From Trissonchulus latispiculum (taxonomy: Eukaryota > Nematoda > Enoplea > Enoplida > Ironidae), in contig JASAND010030721.1 in the NCBI GenBank assembly GCA_030248195.1, forward strand, positions 1 through 64,000: a stretch of DNA of 64,000 nt. The letters run 5' to 3'. How positions within the stretch are numbered: position 1 is the first letter of the stretch; each line of letters starts with the position of its first letter. Both the position numbers and the translations under genes were made by a program. Shown here in pieces: positions 1 through 11,332 of this stretch. The notes beneath the pieces were generated by a model that was not told where the DNA came from, did not search any database, and saw nothing but the letters and a program-made list of their open reading frames with translations.

Positions 1-1508
1 TACACGTAAAAACATATAAAGTTCCTATATTAGTAGTGCATGCGACCTCTGCCAGACTTGGTTCAAACACTTGCGGCTCATCAGTGGAGAAGTGTAGAAC
101 TAAGTTGTTTAGGATGGTTTGGAAAAAATCCTGTACAAAATAACAGAAAGATAGTTTCGCCGCCAGTCGCCTCAGAAAGTGTAATTAGTGTGAACTACAA
201 ATAATGTATATATATGTAATAAATAATACAAGAAAATAGGATAAATACAAAAACAGTTGTTAGATTGAACAATTACTTTGTTAGGTGAATACGTATGATA
301 TATAGTCTTTGATACAATAAAAGAAAATACATGCGTAGATTAAAAGTCAGCTTTAGCACAAACATCTGGGGAAGTAAGTTATAATAGGACATATACGTAT
401 ATCCCTTCAGAAATTAGTTTAGAACATTTTCGTTAGAATAAATACTTTTGAAAACCGCTAACAAAACGTAAGAAAACGGACACTTTTGTATAATATTAGT
501 CTGGATATGGATATGGATTTCGCTCATTTTCACACACAATATAGGTATGTTCTCAAAAACAAGACAAAACATTAGAGTTCGAAATCAAACGGTGGCAGAG
601 ATATACAGCTATTAAGTTGGAAAACTTGAAAATTACTGTGATTTGCCCTCCAAGGTCATGTTGAGACAGAACGGCAACGAAATATGGGTCAACTAATATT
701 GCAAATTAATTTTTTAGGTTGGCTAATATTTTAATGCTAAAACAACTCAGGGATATCCAGCCAGTCGTTCAGAGTACATTTTTCAATTGTGAACTGAGCC
801 CTTTTAATCTAATTGTGCCCTGAAAGTTTAACTTGCTCTAACTTTCAGATACTACATTTCTGACACATAGTTCTATTAGAAAAGTTGTTCAGCTCGTCAG
901 TAGCTATCGAACGATACCCAATATGTCTATATTTTGGGAATCAATTTTAAAAATTGACTTTTATGACCTATAAGAGATCAAAGGAGCCGACCCCGACACG
1001 ACAGAAAAGTTCTACCTTGAAGCATTTGCCTTTACCATAATGTCCGGCAGGCATTGAGAGTTTTATGTGCCAATTTTGGTGACTTTCGAGTGGGTAACGA
1101 GTGAGAAATCATTAAAAGAAGGTGAAAATTGAGAAAAATGATGATTTTTGGCAAAATTAACAGATTTTGTGGCAAGTTTTTTGAGAGCACTACAAACGGT
1201 AGAAATTTGCAAGTACTGTCATAAGAATTCTGTGTATGCGTAGAGTGCAACTATCTATAAGCGGTTTCTGTAGCTTTTGCCAATCGTGCAGGAGAGGCGA
1301 AAATGTTTTGCTGGTCCTGTTTTTCGTGGTACAAAAAGCACCAATTTTCCGAAATTTTGACTTTGAAAAATCGCCAAAAATCCGACACTCAACAGAATTA
1401 TTCCAGAAGGGTTATTTGCACTCTCTGGTATGTCCTTAACATGTACAACACGGTTGCAGCGCTGTATCTTGCATACAGCGAAAAATTTTTCTGCCAAAAT
1501 CTTTTTAA
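1..1508. other. No gene recognised
   Basis: This AT-rich stretch contains only short open frames without recognisable motifs. I see no splice-flanked exon, no tandem repeat and no transposon terminus. It lies on the 3' side of the minus-strand kinase gene, so missing kinase exons could be expected in this direction, but I found none of the conserved C-lobe motifs here. Confidence 0.5.
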
Positions 1509-1884
1509 CCTAACTTTTTCGTGTTCCTATGTTTAACACATGTCGAGGTCACCTTTGAAGGGCTCTACAGAACGATTTTAGCAATATTACGCAAAACACA
1601 CCTGTCTTGTTTTGCGGACCCATTAGGACTACAAAATATGTAGAAATGAGCAAAATCGGAGATGGTCGAAAAATCGGCCAAAAAGCGACCCCCCCCCCCT
1701 TAAGGGGAGGGGGTCGCGAATTTTCGACCATCTGCGATTTTTCTCATTTTCACATATTTTGTAGTCCCTATGGGTCCCCAAAACAAGGCAGTTACGTTTG
1801 TAGCAAAACTTTCCCTATCATTCATAATACTCCTCCAAAGGTGACCTCGACATGTGTTAAACATAGGAAAACGAAAAACTTAGG
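1509..1884. repeat. Foldback (long inverted repeat) MITE with poly-C/poly-G centre
   Basis: The two halves are imperfect reverse complements. The left tip reads CCTAACTTTTTCGTGTTCC and the right tip mirrors it, ending in GAAAAACTTAGG. The arms carry matching GTTTAACACATGTCGAGG blocks. The centre, near 1690-1715, is a C-run followed by a G-run flanking TTAAG. No coding capacity is credible. A transcript would form one long hairpin of about 180 bp. Class is unknown; no clear target duplication was seen. Confidence 0.75.
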
Positions 1885-1975
1885 AAAATTTCGCGGTGAC
1901 TAAAAGTTTGAGTGCTGTGCAAGAGCAAATGAGCTATAACTTGCCAAAAAGTTATTCTGAACTAGATAGTGTGTT

Positions 1976-3810
1976 ACACTCTTAGAAATGTTCCAGTAGA
2001 AAGTACTCTCCTACTAAAGTGCTCCAGTGCGATAAAGACATAGCGGAGCGATTAGTATTTTCCTACTAAAGTAGTCCAGGATTTTAAAAACTACTGGAAA
2101 TAGCTAGTAAACTGTACTAGATAATCTATGTAGAACTCTTTACTGCTTTGACACACTAACTACTGGAATTTCCAGTAGTTTCTACTAGATATTTAGTATT
2201 ATATACTGGACCCCCAAAAATTTTTCGGGGGGCAAAAATACTGGATTTTCTAGTAATTTCTACTGGACCCAGTAGTAGATTCTACAAATCTCCTAAAATA
2301 ATCTGAATACCAAAAATACTAGATTTTCCAGTAGTTTTTACTACTTTCTCCAGTGGTTTCTACTAGATTCCTATCCTAATACAATCTGAGTGGTACTAAA
2401 CTCTATGCGTTTCAACGTCTTACGATGGAGATTTTATGTCATACTAATCACTTAGATTAGTTACCAGTCACCAATGGATTTTTACTCCATTCATAATGGG
2501 TGATTTTTCCAACCTTGAAAACTCCCCCACTTTGCCTACCCACTACCCAGCCATCAGCACCCACGAAGGTGCATAAAGGCTACAAAATTGAGCCACTTAA
2601 CTTCTGTTGATACAGAAGCAGAGACCAGGACAAATGACTTTCCCAAAATCTGATCGCTGAAAAGTTCTTCGTTTGTCCCCTTATATACTCTCATTGCGGC
2701 ATCAGCGTATCGAGTACTTGTGTACTGGATTGTCCAGTAATTTTTACTGGTTTCTCCAGTAATATCTACTGGTCTCCTGAAATACTCCGAGCATCAAAAA
2801 TACTGGATTTTCCAGTAATTTTTACTGGTTCCTCCAGTAATATCAAGAGCCCATGATTTTCTCCTATATATGAAGAAGAGTAAGCCACTAGAGGGCTCCT
2901 CTTCTTGGCATTGCGTAACGGTGCTCCGACCACAATACGCGAATGTTCCCCAGTTAGGGGGGGTCGACAGGTATACCCCCCTCCGTTTGGTGGGGGGGGG
3001 AGCCGAAAGTGGTCCCCGTTTGGTGGGGGTAGCCAAAAGTGGTCCCCGTTTGGGGGGGGGCCGCTGAAAGAGTGTCCCCGTTGGGGGGGAGGGGGTCGCT
3101 GAAGCAGGCTAAGTTTTGCTCATTCTGATTGGCTGTTGGCGACCCCCCCCCAAATGGGGACCACCTTTATGACCCATCCCAAAACGGGGACCTCTTTCAG
3201 CGACCCCCCAAACGGGGACCCATTTTCGAATACGAACAAAAACTACCGTATTCCTCTGCTCTACCCCCCCTAACCAACCGGAGGGAGGGTTTCTGCAATC
3301 TGATTGGCTGTTGGCTACCCCCCACCAAACGGGGACCTCTTTTCTGCTACCCCCCCCCCACCAAACGGAGGGGGGGGGGGGTATGCAATGTCGATTTGGT
3401 CGACCCTCCCCCAAACGGGGGAACATTCGCGTATTGTGGTCGGAGCACCGTTACGCAATGCAGTGAAGAGAATCCCTCTAGTGGCTTATTCTTCTTCTTA
3501 ATAATAGTGCAAGTATGCACTCTTGGTAATATCTACTGGACTCCTGAAATACCCCGAGCACCAAAATACTGGATTTTCCAGTAATTTTTACTCGTTTCTC
3601 CAGTAATATCTACTGGACTCCTGAAATACCCCAAGCACCAAAATACTGGATTTTCCAGTAATTTCTACTGGTTTCTCCAGTAATATCTACTGGACTCCAG
3701 AAATGCCTGAGCACCTAAAAATATAGGATTTTCCAGTAATTTCTTCTGGTTTGTCAGTAATATCTCTTGGATTCCTGAAATACTCCGGTCATCAAAAATA
3801 TGGTTTACGC
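1976..3810. repeat. CCAGTA/TACTGG palindromic-word repeat element, left piece
   Basis: The stretch is built from many degenerate copies of short palindromic words such as TACTGGATTTTCCAGTA and CCAGTAATATCTACTGG, spaced by units like CTCCTGAAATACCCC. Its left tip ACACTCTTAGAAAT is the reverse complement of the tip at 11319-11332, where an equivalent repeat field ends. The two pieces may therefore be the ends of one element split by later insertions, or two related elements. A separate foldback at about 2868-3510 interrupts it. No coding sequence is visible. Confidence 0.6.
2868..3510. repeat. Foldback element with G-run repeat core inside the CCAGTA element
   Basis: The left arm (about 2868-2960) and right arm (about 3410-3510) are reverse complements, sharing GTAACGGTGCTCCGACCAC and AATACGCGAATGTTCCCC. 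The core consists of variants of CGTTTGGTGGGGGTAGC and its complement, with runs of 7 to 10 G or C. The ends abut the surrounding repeat words, so this looks like a later insertion. Open frames across it come from repeat structure and are not credible genes. The G-runs could form quadruplexes. Confidence 0.7.
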
Positions 3811-3973
3811 TAATGAAGATGCAGTGGTTTTCATTAGTTATTAGGTAACACTGGTACTTTCTTGTAAATCCACGTAGTGTTTGTTTGTGTTATGTTGCTT
3901 AAGGTTTGTTTTCCAAAAAAACGCTATACAGGTAAATTGCAGTTGAGAATTAGGTGTTCATTCGATATGGAAT

Positions 3974-4672
3974 ACAAGAATAAAAATGCTCCGGTGGAGC
4001 ATGAAAAATGCAATATGGGTGACACTGGGTTTTAAGCGGACAGAGGACTAGGTTTTAAAACGTTAATATGGGAGGGGCAGGTTGTAAATGCCAGGAGGAC
4101 TAATATGGACCAGCTTCGCTGAACAACCCATATTTGCGAAAACTGTCCAGAGTTTCTATCGGCTGCTGCTTGCTATATATTGCTATTGGCAGTTCTTCGG
4201 AAAATTGTACGATTTGTCAGTATGGCCTGCAAGTATGTGGTCGTGCTCCTTATTATACAACTTAATAATACACGTACATAACGTCAACAGCTTTTCGCAT
4301 CAACTTAACACAAGATTCTGCGCTGACAGTGCAGAAAAAACACCTTGAACACCTTTCTATCAGAACTGCATTGTTTATTTGGAATAAGCTTTAATATATC
4401 AAAATCGTCCCGCTTGCTTTGAAAGCTGAAGAATGTAGATATTACTCGTATGTCATGTGGAGTGGAGCATGAGTGACCGCGAATATGGGTTGTTCAGCGA
4501 AGCTGGTCCATATTAGTGCGCTTTTAACCTAGTCCTCCTGGCATTTACAACCTGCCCCTCCCATATTAACGTTTTAAAACCTAGCCCTCTGTCCGCTTAA
4601 AACCCAGTGTCACCCATATTGCATTTTTCATGCTCCACCGGAGCATTTTTTATTCTTGTCCTATTTCATTTT
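3974..4672. repeat. Foldback domain of the hairpin-ended element (arms ~170 bp)
   Basis: The left arm at 3974-4138 and the right arm at 4484-4672 are reverse complements. Both include the AAGCGGACAGAGGACTAGG, GGGAGGGGCAGGTTGTAAA and GACCAGCTTCGCTGAACAAC blocks. The loop at 4140-4480 is not repetitive. The same domain recurs at 48103-48756, and a short piece of one arm is stranded at 30506-30577. This domain may be a separately mobile MITE that became the end of a larger composite. Confidence 0.75.
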
Positions 4673-4861
4673 TAAGGTTCTCAGTAAAAAGCAAAAACGT
4701 TAAAGCTGTGTGAAAGAAACTTTCAAAATTCCGCCAATCATTAATCGTCAACCGAAAATGTACAGGACAAATAAGCTTGAAAAGTTCAAAGTTCTTCTTT
4801 TTCTCTATTTTGACAGAAATCCAACATCCAGTACCCCATGGCTGCAATAGTTTTAGTTACT

Positions 4862-5360
4862 GTAGCTTATAACACTCTACTGCAGCGCAGCCAAATGCAA
4901 AACTTTTACTGTCCGTGAAGGAAACTCATAAAACACGATTTGCAATGCTCTGCCGCACTTGTGTGTGCAAGATTGTGGACTGTTGCAACTTACCTGTAGC
5001 TAGTTATAAGGCCGTGCTGTACTTCAGCAGCACTCTACTGCAGCGGAACCAGATGTAAACATTACTGTCGGTGAAGGAAACTCATACGACGTGATTTGCA
5101 ATGCTCTGCCGCACTTGTGTGCAAAATTTCCGGACTATTGCAACTTACCTGTGTATGAATTAAAGGCCGTGCTGTACTTCAGCAGCACCTCCTGCAGCGC
5201 AACCAGATCGCAAACTTTACTGTCGGTCGAAGGAAACTCTCACACGGCATGATTTGCAATGATCTGCCGCACTTTGTGTGCAAAATTTCGGACGGATTGC
5301 AACTTACCTGAGCTAGTTATAGGCCGTGCTGTACTTCAGCAGCACTCTACCGCAGCGCAA
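4862..5360. repeat. Tandem array, period ~157 bp, about 3 units
   Basis: Units restart at about 4872, 5032, 5187 and 5344 with variants of ACTCTACTGCAGCGCAACC. Each contains GGCCGTGCTGTACTTCAGCAG and GATTTGCAATGCTCTGCCGC. The homologous array in the inverted copy lies at 47411-47950. It is non-coding and appears to be an internal minisatellite of the element family. Confidence 0.7.
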
Positions 5361-6513
5361 CCACATAGTAACATCGTACCAATTATACGAAACGGTATCA
5401 TAATATGTTTTATGTCCTAAACTATCTGTATGCCGAAATTCAAATACCAGTGACGGAATGAATAACAAGTTATCGACGGTGCTGTTTTTGGGACAGCACA
5501 TACAGCACGGTGGAAGCTAGAGAGTGCACCAACTAACATAGCTACAGTTCCCCTTACTACAGACATAATTTTCACCAAGTTTCATATGTTTTGGCGTTTA
5601 CGGTAAAGTCTACAGACAGCGTGCTATGGTTGCTGCATAATAGTACAGCACGATAGCAGCACCGCACAGAGCTACGACTATGCTCATCGTGTTCAGCGAC
5701 CCCGATAACCCTTTTATGCGTCCCACTATATGGTCCAAAACAGCATATTTAGGCCTATTTTTGACTATTTTCTGTGGAGTTGGGACATAGAAACTTTTCC
5801 GAAAATGGCCATTTGGACCGACTTCCTTTGGGCAGGCCGCCAGAACAGTCCAGGACCTAAATCAAAAATCGGCCAACGTTATCCACTCGTATCCTCCGTA
5901 CTTGTTCATGCAACAAACCGCGTGTCTCCAGCTTGTTCCCTGAGCCCTGTGGGCGTGACACAAAATGGCCGTTTTTGGCCAAAAACGCCGTCAGGCCACT
6001 TTTTGAGGCCGACCAGGTGGCATGCCGGGCCGGGCAGCGAAAAAAATATAGCGCGGGGCACATGGGACCATATCGGCATTCAGAAAATATAAACCTTTCC
6101 GCTGAAAATGCTCACATCTTTCAAAACACCTCTACACAAAATAGCCCTTTTTCCAAGCGGTAATTATAACACAAAAAAACAAACGGACCTAACTTGTCCG
6201 GGAAGCGAAAATTTTCAAAGTTGAAAATTTCGACCAAAACTTTTTTGCAACTAGTTGTACTCGACGTGTAGATACCAACGATACCAAACTATCCGAGTTA
6301 CGTTCAGTATTGAGCTGGCACGGTGCTCGAACGAGTCTCATAGGGCCGCGCAGCGCCTTTTACACCCATATTATAGGGGGTCGCTCTCGCGCCCCCTATA
6401 ATATATAAACAAACTTAGGCAGTCATTCTTTTAATGGTAGCTCCAATTTGTTCTTTTTACACTTTCAGTCAGCAACCCGTCGAACTTCTTTAGTCTTGTC
6501 GTCACCATTTATT

Positions 6514-6819
6514 AAGAGCAGAACATAGAAATGACCCTGCCCAGAGGTACCGAACTACCCTAGCCCAACTGAGATCTGGCCATTGCAGACTGTTAAACTC
6601 TTACCGGAATCGACTTGACCCGGGCATTGCGGATGCGTGCCCAAACTGCGGCGGCATCCCCCATGACACTAACCATCTATTCAACTGCCCAGCCTGTCTA
6701 GTGACCTCACTGAAGATCTTTTGGACTCATCCCATCGAGGTCGCTCCAAACGTGGGCCTGCCCTAGTCAGACTGAAGCGGCTACCGGAGAGCGCAACAAC
6801 AACAACAAGAGCAGAACAT
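6514..6819 (+). mobile_element. 5'-truncated I-like LINE 3' end with 13 bp target duplication
   Basis: The insert at 6527-6806 is flanked by AAGAGCAGAACAT at 6514-6526 and again at 6807-6819. One frame reads LAQLRSGHCRLLNSYRNRLD followed by a zinc-knuckle-like CPNCGG…HDTNHLFNCPAC. This is the usual C terminus of I/Jockey-group LINE ORF2 proteins and closely resembles the end of the copy at 19877-20393. The insert ends in a short (CAA)n tail. It is a dead fragment from target-primed retrotransposition. Confidence 0.85.
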
Positions 6820-6940
6820 CAACCAAACCTTAGGTGCTCACCCAAATACCTACAAAAACCAACTTTTAAATTCTGTCGACGACCTAAAAAACTTAATTCC
6901 AGTGGTAGAAACTACACGGGATCCGGTTAAGATTTAGCTA

Positions 6941-7316
6941 CAGGGTATTTTTTAGGGATTTTTTTCGGGGAAACTTCCAGGGAGCCCCCGACTGTCAGAA
7001 GGGGAAGGAAATTTTCGGGGGGGGGGAAAATCTTTTGCAAAATGAGACCAAAATGGTATTTTTTGGCGTATTTTGCATGGTGAAACGCAAAAAGTTCTCA
7101 AAAATGCCAGGATTTAAGCTAACAATAGCTATTTTTTCGAAAAAATCTCCGGCGAAGCCGGAAAATTTATGAAAATTGACCTATTTTTGGCACAAATTTG
7201 AACCTTCAAAAAAATCCCAGGAAACTAAAAATCCGGGAGGGGGGGGGGGAAGGCATTTTCGGGGGGAAGGTCAATTTCAGGGGCCCCCCGCCCCCCCCCC
7301 CTATAAAAAATGCCCT
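6941..7316. mobile_element. MITE with AGGGTATTTTTTA-type TIR and G/C runs
   Basis: The tips are CAGGGTATTTTTTAGGG on the left and TATAAAAAATGCCCTA on the right, forming an imperfect terminal inverted repeat. The interior has the CCGGCGAAGCCGG palindrome near 7150 and G-runs of 8 or more. Relatives are at 18113-18879 and 49524-49803. No coding sequence is present. Confidence 0.7.
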
Positions 7317-7630
7317 ATAGTAGCTATGAAACTGCACGAGGAACTCTGCTTAGCATCGATCACGTAAAGATTAAAATTCACTGGCTTTCAATTATCGATC
7401 AAAAACGATTCAAGCTTTTGTTGCAGCAAAGCCGATACTAGCAGTTACTGGTGTACGTACAGTGCCATACGCTATGTATCAATATTATAATTTAAACAAT
7501 TGCAGTAAATGCAGACGTCTTTACGACTGACTTCATGTTATTATCAGTATAACATAATGCAGCTTACTTTTAAATTGTTAGAAAATTTGGTAAGGTAATC
7601 AACATGTGTTAGGGCATATTAAGAACTTAA
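7317..7630. other. No feature recognised
   Basis: This is unique-looking AT-rich sequence between two MITEs. I saw no ORF, repeat or splice-flanked exon in it. Confidence 0.4.
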
Positions 7631-8863
7631 GGTGGTGATTATTTTTTGGCACATATATGTCTTTGGTTGACGGCTCAATTCCAGATGAAACAACTTGCTG
7701 GAACTTTTCGAAACAAGTTCCTTTAGCGTTCTAACACTGTCCTGGCTTTTTCCTAGGCAAAAATTTCTGGGGGGGTTCCCCCCCCAAGAAAAATTTTTAG
7801 AAAAATGTCTAAAAATAGCTATTTTTTGCTGCTGAGCTAAAAAATTCACTATTTTTAACTTAAATTTAAGCTTAAAATAGCTAAAAAATGCTTAAAAATA
7901 GGTAATAATCCGGCGAAGCCGGAAAAAATTTTTCAAAATTTGCCCTAAAAACCCTATTTTTCCGGGCACTTTAGGGTAGGGGGGGGGGTTCTGGGGGGGG
8001 GGGAAGGCCCGAATCCTGGGGGGGGGGCGATTCTGGGGGGGCGAGCCACGTCTGGGGGGGACGGATTTCTGGGGGCCCCCCACCCCCCCCCCCCTGTAGG
8101 AAAAAGCCAGACTGTCCGCTCAATTCCGCTTCAAATATTCGACAGAGTTTAGGACAGTTTTTACCAATTTTTGAAATTGGACAGCAGTTGCACAGTTATA
8201 GCTACATTCATTTGGAAGATCTCGTTGTGCCACAGGTGGACACGGGGGGGACGGGGGGAATTCCCCCCTCGGCGAAGTCGTCCACAAGGGGTCGCCAAAT
8301 TGCTCCCACAAGGGGTAAGAAAATTGCCCAAAAATAGGTTTTACAACTAATATTTCCAAAAATTTTTCCGGTTGCGCCGGAACTTTTAACTTAAAATCAC
8401 TATTTTTGCGAAAAAACGTCCGAAAACGCGTTTTTTTGTTAAAAAATGGCAAAAATCGCTTAAAAATCGCCTTCAAAAGTCTCCCTAAGAAATATCGCTC
8501 TGACAAGGGGTACCCAAATTTGCTTCCACAAAGGTCAGTGAAATTTGACCTCCCGTTCAGGTATGCGTTGTTCTCTATATTTGTGCATTTTGAAGCAATT
8601 TTCTTGCTTTACCCTATCGTGAGATAGAGACAATCTTCCTATTTTGCCCTCCGAAAGCTGTCATTTTTGCAGAAATCAAATATTGCATTACTAATTAAGC
8701 GAGGCAAGCCGTCTCAAACTTCGCAAAAGCCAAAATTAGTTTCATTGTTTTCCTAAAAGAGAAAATAGTAAGCTACGTTTTGATATAAGAATGAATTCTT
8801 AACTCCAAGTAATCCATGAATAATAATGGTTCAAAGTTGCTGACTCCAAAAGGAATCGCCACC
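7631..8863. mobile_element. TTAA-flanked MITE (GGTGGTGATT TIR) with two nested G-run MITEs
   Basis: The element starts GGTGGTGATTATTTTTTGGC after TTAA (7627-7630) and ends CCAAAAGGAATCGCCACC before TTAA (8864-8867). A TTAA duplication and these tips suggest a piggyBac or Kolobok type nonautonomous element. Two other MITEs with polyG/polyC runs and CCGGCGAAGCCGG-like palindromes interrupt it at roughly 7740-8103 and 8237-8515. Related copies start at 13148 and span 54466-55411. There is no transposase. Confidence 0.75.
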
Positions 8864-9544
8864 TTAAAAATTCTTAGAAATTCTGCCAAGTTCTTTTGGA
8901 AATAAAAATTATTAATTGAATCCAGCATTTCTTGCTGTCAGATTGCATAAGTAGGCAAATAGAATTTAGTCTGCTCTAAACACCATTGGAAGGGACAATA
9001 TTTCATTTCGTGTTCAGTGAGTGTTTTACGAGTCCAGTAGAAATTACCAGTATCAATCAGTTACTGAGAAAACCACTACTTTTGTGTTTCGCTACATTTT
9101 AAGACTCCAGTATATATTTGGTGACCGGAGTATTTTAAGAATCCATGAGATATTACTGGCAAAACCAGAAGAATTACTGGAAAATCCTGTATTTTTGGTG
9201 CTCGGGGTATTTCTGGAATCCAGTAGATATTACTGGAAAAACCAGTAGAAATTACTGGAATTCCAGTATTTTTGGTGCTCGGGGTATTTCTGAAATCCAG
9301 TAGATATTACTGGAGAAACCAGCAGAAATTACTGGAAAATCCAGAATTTTTGTATTTTGACAATATATTGGAAGTTTGACATATTTGTAGAAGTTTGGTG
9401 CAATTTAATACTGAATCCAGTACAAATTACTGGAAAATCCAGTAAGTTGAACAACCCAAATCCAGTAAATGCTACGAAAATATTTAGTAGAAACTACTGG
9501 GGAAACCAGTAATTTCTTACTAAGACATTTCATTGTCATTTCAT

Positions 9545-9597
9545 TGTGGTGATCTATGTATCAATATATATACTTTAATCCAAAACTCAGGACATCA
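9545..9597 (-). repeat. Residual 3' LTR tail (53 nt)
   Basis: It is identical to the 3' end of the LTR at 11002-11054. It is fused to RT-coding sequence at GATGATGTCC, where a few bases of overlap could have guided the junction. Confidence 0.8.
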
Positions 9598-10985
9598 TCT
9601 TGTTCAAGTTTTTTCAGTTCGGCAGTAACTTTTTCCTTCAGGGCTAGGGGTACTCTTCGTAGTTTTGCACAAATAGGTGTTGCGTTTTCTTGAATCTCTA
9701 TCTTGTGGGCAAATCCCTTTATCTCTCCAAGGTTCTGTGAGAACAGGGTAGGGTATTGCTGTTTTAGAAAATCTATAGTTATGGCACAGATTGACAGGGT
9801 TTCTCCACGTATGGTAACACCTAATTGACAAATTAAATCTCTGCCAATTAAGCATTTGCCACCCGTGACAACGATGAATGATACTTTGTAACTCTGGGAG
9901 TTGTAGTGGACAGTGGTGGTCACAGTTCCGTGAACACGAAGGTTACTTCCACCAAAACCCGTTAACCGAATGTCAGTTTGTTTCAAGGGTTCCCACGAAA
10001 AGTACGTTTTATATTGTTCAGGTGTAATAATTGATACTGGTGAACCAGTATCAACGATAAAAGTCAAAGGCTGGAGAGTGCCCTTGGGTGTGGGCACGTG
10101 GAGGGTGCAGGGAATTTCGTCATTCGCTGTCTGGAGGTCAAGGTTCAAGACACACAGGTTATTTTCGTCAGAGTCACTTTCACTTTGTTGATGTATGGTG
10201 TGCACCGTAGAAGTACGTGGTTGGTACTTTGTAGGCAATCTTTTGTTGTTGCGTTTCTTTGTTCTGCACACCTTTTCATAGTGTCCAACTTTTTGACAAA
10301 AGTTGCATTTAGCGTGCATAACGGGACAAGACTTACGGTTGTAGTAGTGGTCGGTCCCACATCGCATGCAAAAACTATTCGTCGAACTCTGAGTCGCAGT
10401 AGGTTTAAATCCACTCTTACGCTTTACGTATTGGACCGCTGGTTCTTTGTCTTTGTTGATGATTTTAGCATCTTTCGCTGCCCTTTCGATTTGTCTGCTG
10501 ATTTGTAAGGCCTTGTCTACAGTTAGCTGTTGTTCCATCAACAATCGCTCGCGAATTTTCGGATTGCTGATTCCTTCTACTAACTGATCTCTGATCATTT
10601 CCTGGGGGTCTTGAAAGTCACAGGGGACGGACAAGGAGCACAAATCACTGTAATAACTGTCAACAGTTTCCGATAAGTTCTGCTTTCTTTGACGGAATTC
10701 GTGGCGTGAAGCCACTACATTGGTCTTCGGAGCAAAATGGGACCGAAGTGTCTGTAAAACAGTGTCAAAAGTAGCTTCGCCATTGGGTTTTGGCAAAGAC
10801 TGGTAAATTCGGTGGGCCTCAGTCCCGATGCAGGTAAGCAGAATCGCTATGCGACGTGCTTCAGGAAAGTTATCAGATCCAGTGGCGGTAAGGTAGGTTA
10901 GAAATCTGGGTTCCCAAAGTTTCCATGGGATATGAGGTGGGCCTGGGGTATCCAGGAACGGTGGAGGCGGGCGGAAGTGGTCCAT
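9558..10985 (-). pseudogene. Gag-protease (plus RT start) of the collapsed LTR element
   Basis: The ORF starts best at the ATG at 10985, just downstream of the primer site; the open frame continues upstream into the LTR without another ATG. The protein begins MDHFRPPPPFLDTPGPP. It has a retrotransposon gag domain (HEFRQRKQNLSETVDSY region), then a Cys-rich CMRCGTDHYYNRKSC and a CCHC knuckle CNFCQKVGHYEKVC. An aspartic protease follows with active-site DTGS and a downstream GGKCLIGRD. It ends with KLRRVPLALKEKV, the start of RT, after which the frame runs into LTR sequence and stops. Fusion to the LTR leaves it without polymerase or integrase. The intact gag-protease frame suggests a fairly recent copy that could still make Gag. 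Confidence 0.85.
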
Positions 10986-10988
10986 TTT

Positions 10989-10998
10989 CTCGTCGCCA
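10989..10998 (-). promoter_or_regulatory. Primer binding site, tRNA-Ser type
   Basis: On the minus strand it reads TGGCGACGAG, complementary to the CTCGTCG-CCA 3' end of animal tRNA-Ser(GCT). It lies 3 nt inside the LTR, the expected place for minus-strand DNA priming. Confidence 0.7.
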
Positions 10999-11001
10999 AA
11001 T

Positions 11002-11167
11002 TGTGGTGATCTATGTATCAATATATATACTTTAATCCAAAACTCAGGACATCAAAACCGTCAACACTAGCAACATGTGTTGAATCTATGATTACGATTG
11101 TTCAACCTCTCGTGCGCACAAAACTCTTCAAAACATTTGTTTTTCCCTACACTACATAGTCACCACA
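11002..11167 (-). repeat. Complete short LTR (166 bp) of the collapsed element
   Basis: It is bounded by the inverted tips TGTGGTGA and TCACCACA. The element-internal boundary is fixed by the primer site at 10989-10998. The last 53 nt in element orientation are repeated exactly at 9545-9597. Confidence 0.8.
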
Positions 11168-11332
11168 ACTGGGGAAACCAGTAATTTCTTACTAAGACAT
11201 TTCCAGTACTTGTTACTGGACTACCTCCAGTACTTATTACACCACCATCCAGTCAAATCTACTAAAGTCTTTAGTATTTCAGAGCTACTGGAGTTGTTCC
11301 AGTAGAAACTACTAAAGTATTTCTAAGAGTGT

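Larger units (their letters stand above)
3973..6404. mobile_element. Hairpin-ended nonautonomous element, copy A
   Basis: One end is TACAAGAATAAAAATGCTCC followed by a GCTCCGGTGGAGC hairpin. The other end is a GC-rich hairpin, TATAGGGGG…CGCGCCCCCTATA, near 6371-6402. In order it holds a foldback domain (3974-4672), a ~157 bp tandem array (about 4862-5360) and a unique region (5500-6400). A near full-length inverted copy lies at 46371-48756 with the same order, which defines the unit. No transposase is recognisable. The class is unknown; hairpins near both ends are a little Helitron-like, but the ends do not show the canonical TC/CTRR. Confidence 0.65.
9545..11167 (-). mobile_element. Collapsed Ty3/gypsy-like LTR element
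   Basis: On the minus strand the order is a complete 166 bp LTR (11167-11002), a tRNA-Ser-type primer site, gag, protease and the first residues of RT. It then joins directly to only the last 53 nt of an LTR (9597-9545). The rest of pol and most of the 3' LTR are missing. LTR tips are TGTGGTGA…TCACCACA. There is no simple 4-5 bp target duplication; instead about 35 bp of flanking sequence is present on both sides, with a small CATTTCATTGT tandem on the left. Confidence 0.8.
9025..11332. repeat. CCAGTA/TACTGG palindromic-word repeat element, right piece
   Basis: The same repeat words as in 1976-3810 occur here, for example CCAGTAGAAATTACTGG and CTCGGGGTATTTCTGAAATC. It ends with ATTTCTAAGAGTGT at 11319-11332, the mirror of the tip at 1976. 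A collapsed LTR element (9545-11167) sits inside it, flanked by a ~35 bp duplicate of ACTGGGGAAACCAG…AAGACATTT. Confidence 0.6.

Noticed and set aside
3109..3584. Proline/glycine-rich open frames of 105 and 151 residues
   Set aside because: They run through the G/C-run core of a foldback element and reflect its base composition.
10098..10508. 136-residue plus-strand open frame
   Set aside because: It is antisense to the gag-protease frame of the collapsed LTR element and has no motif.
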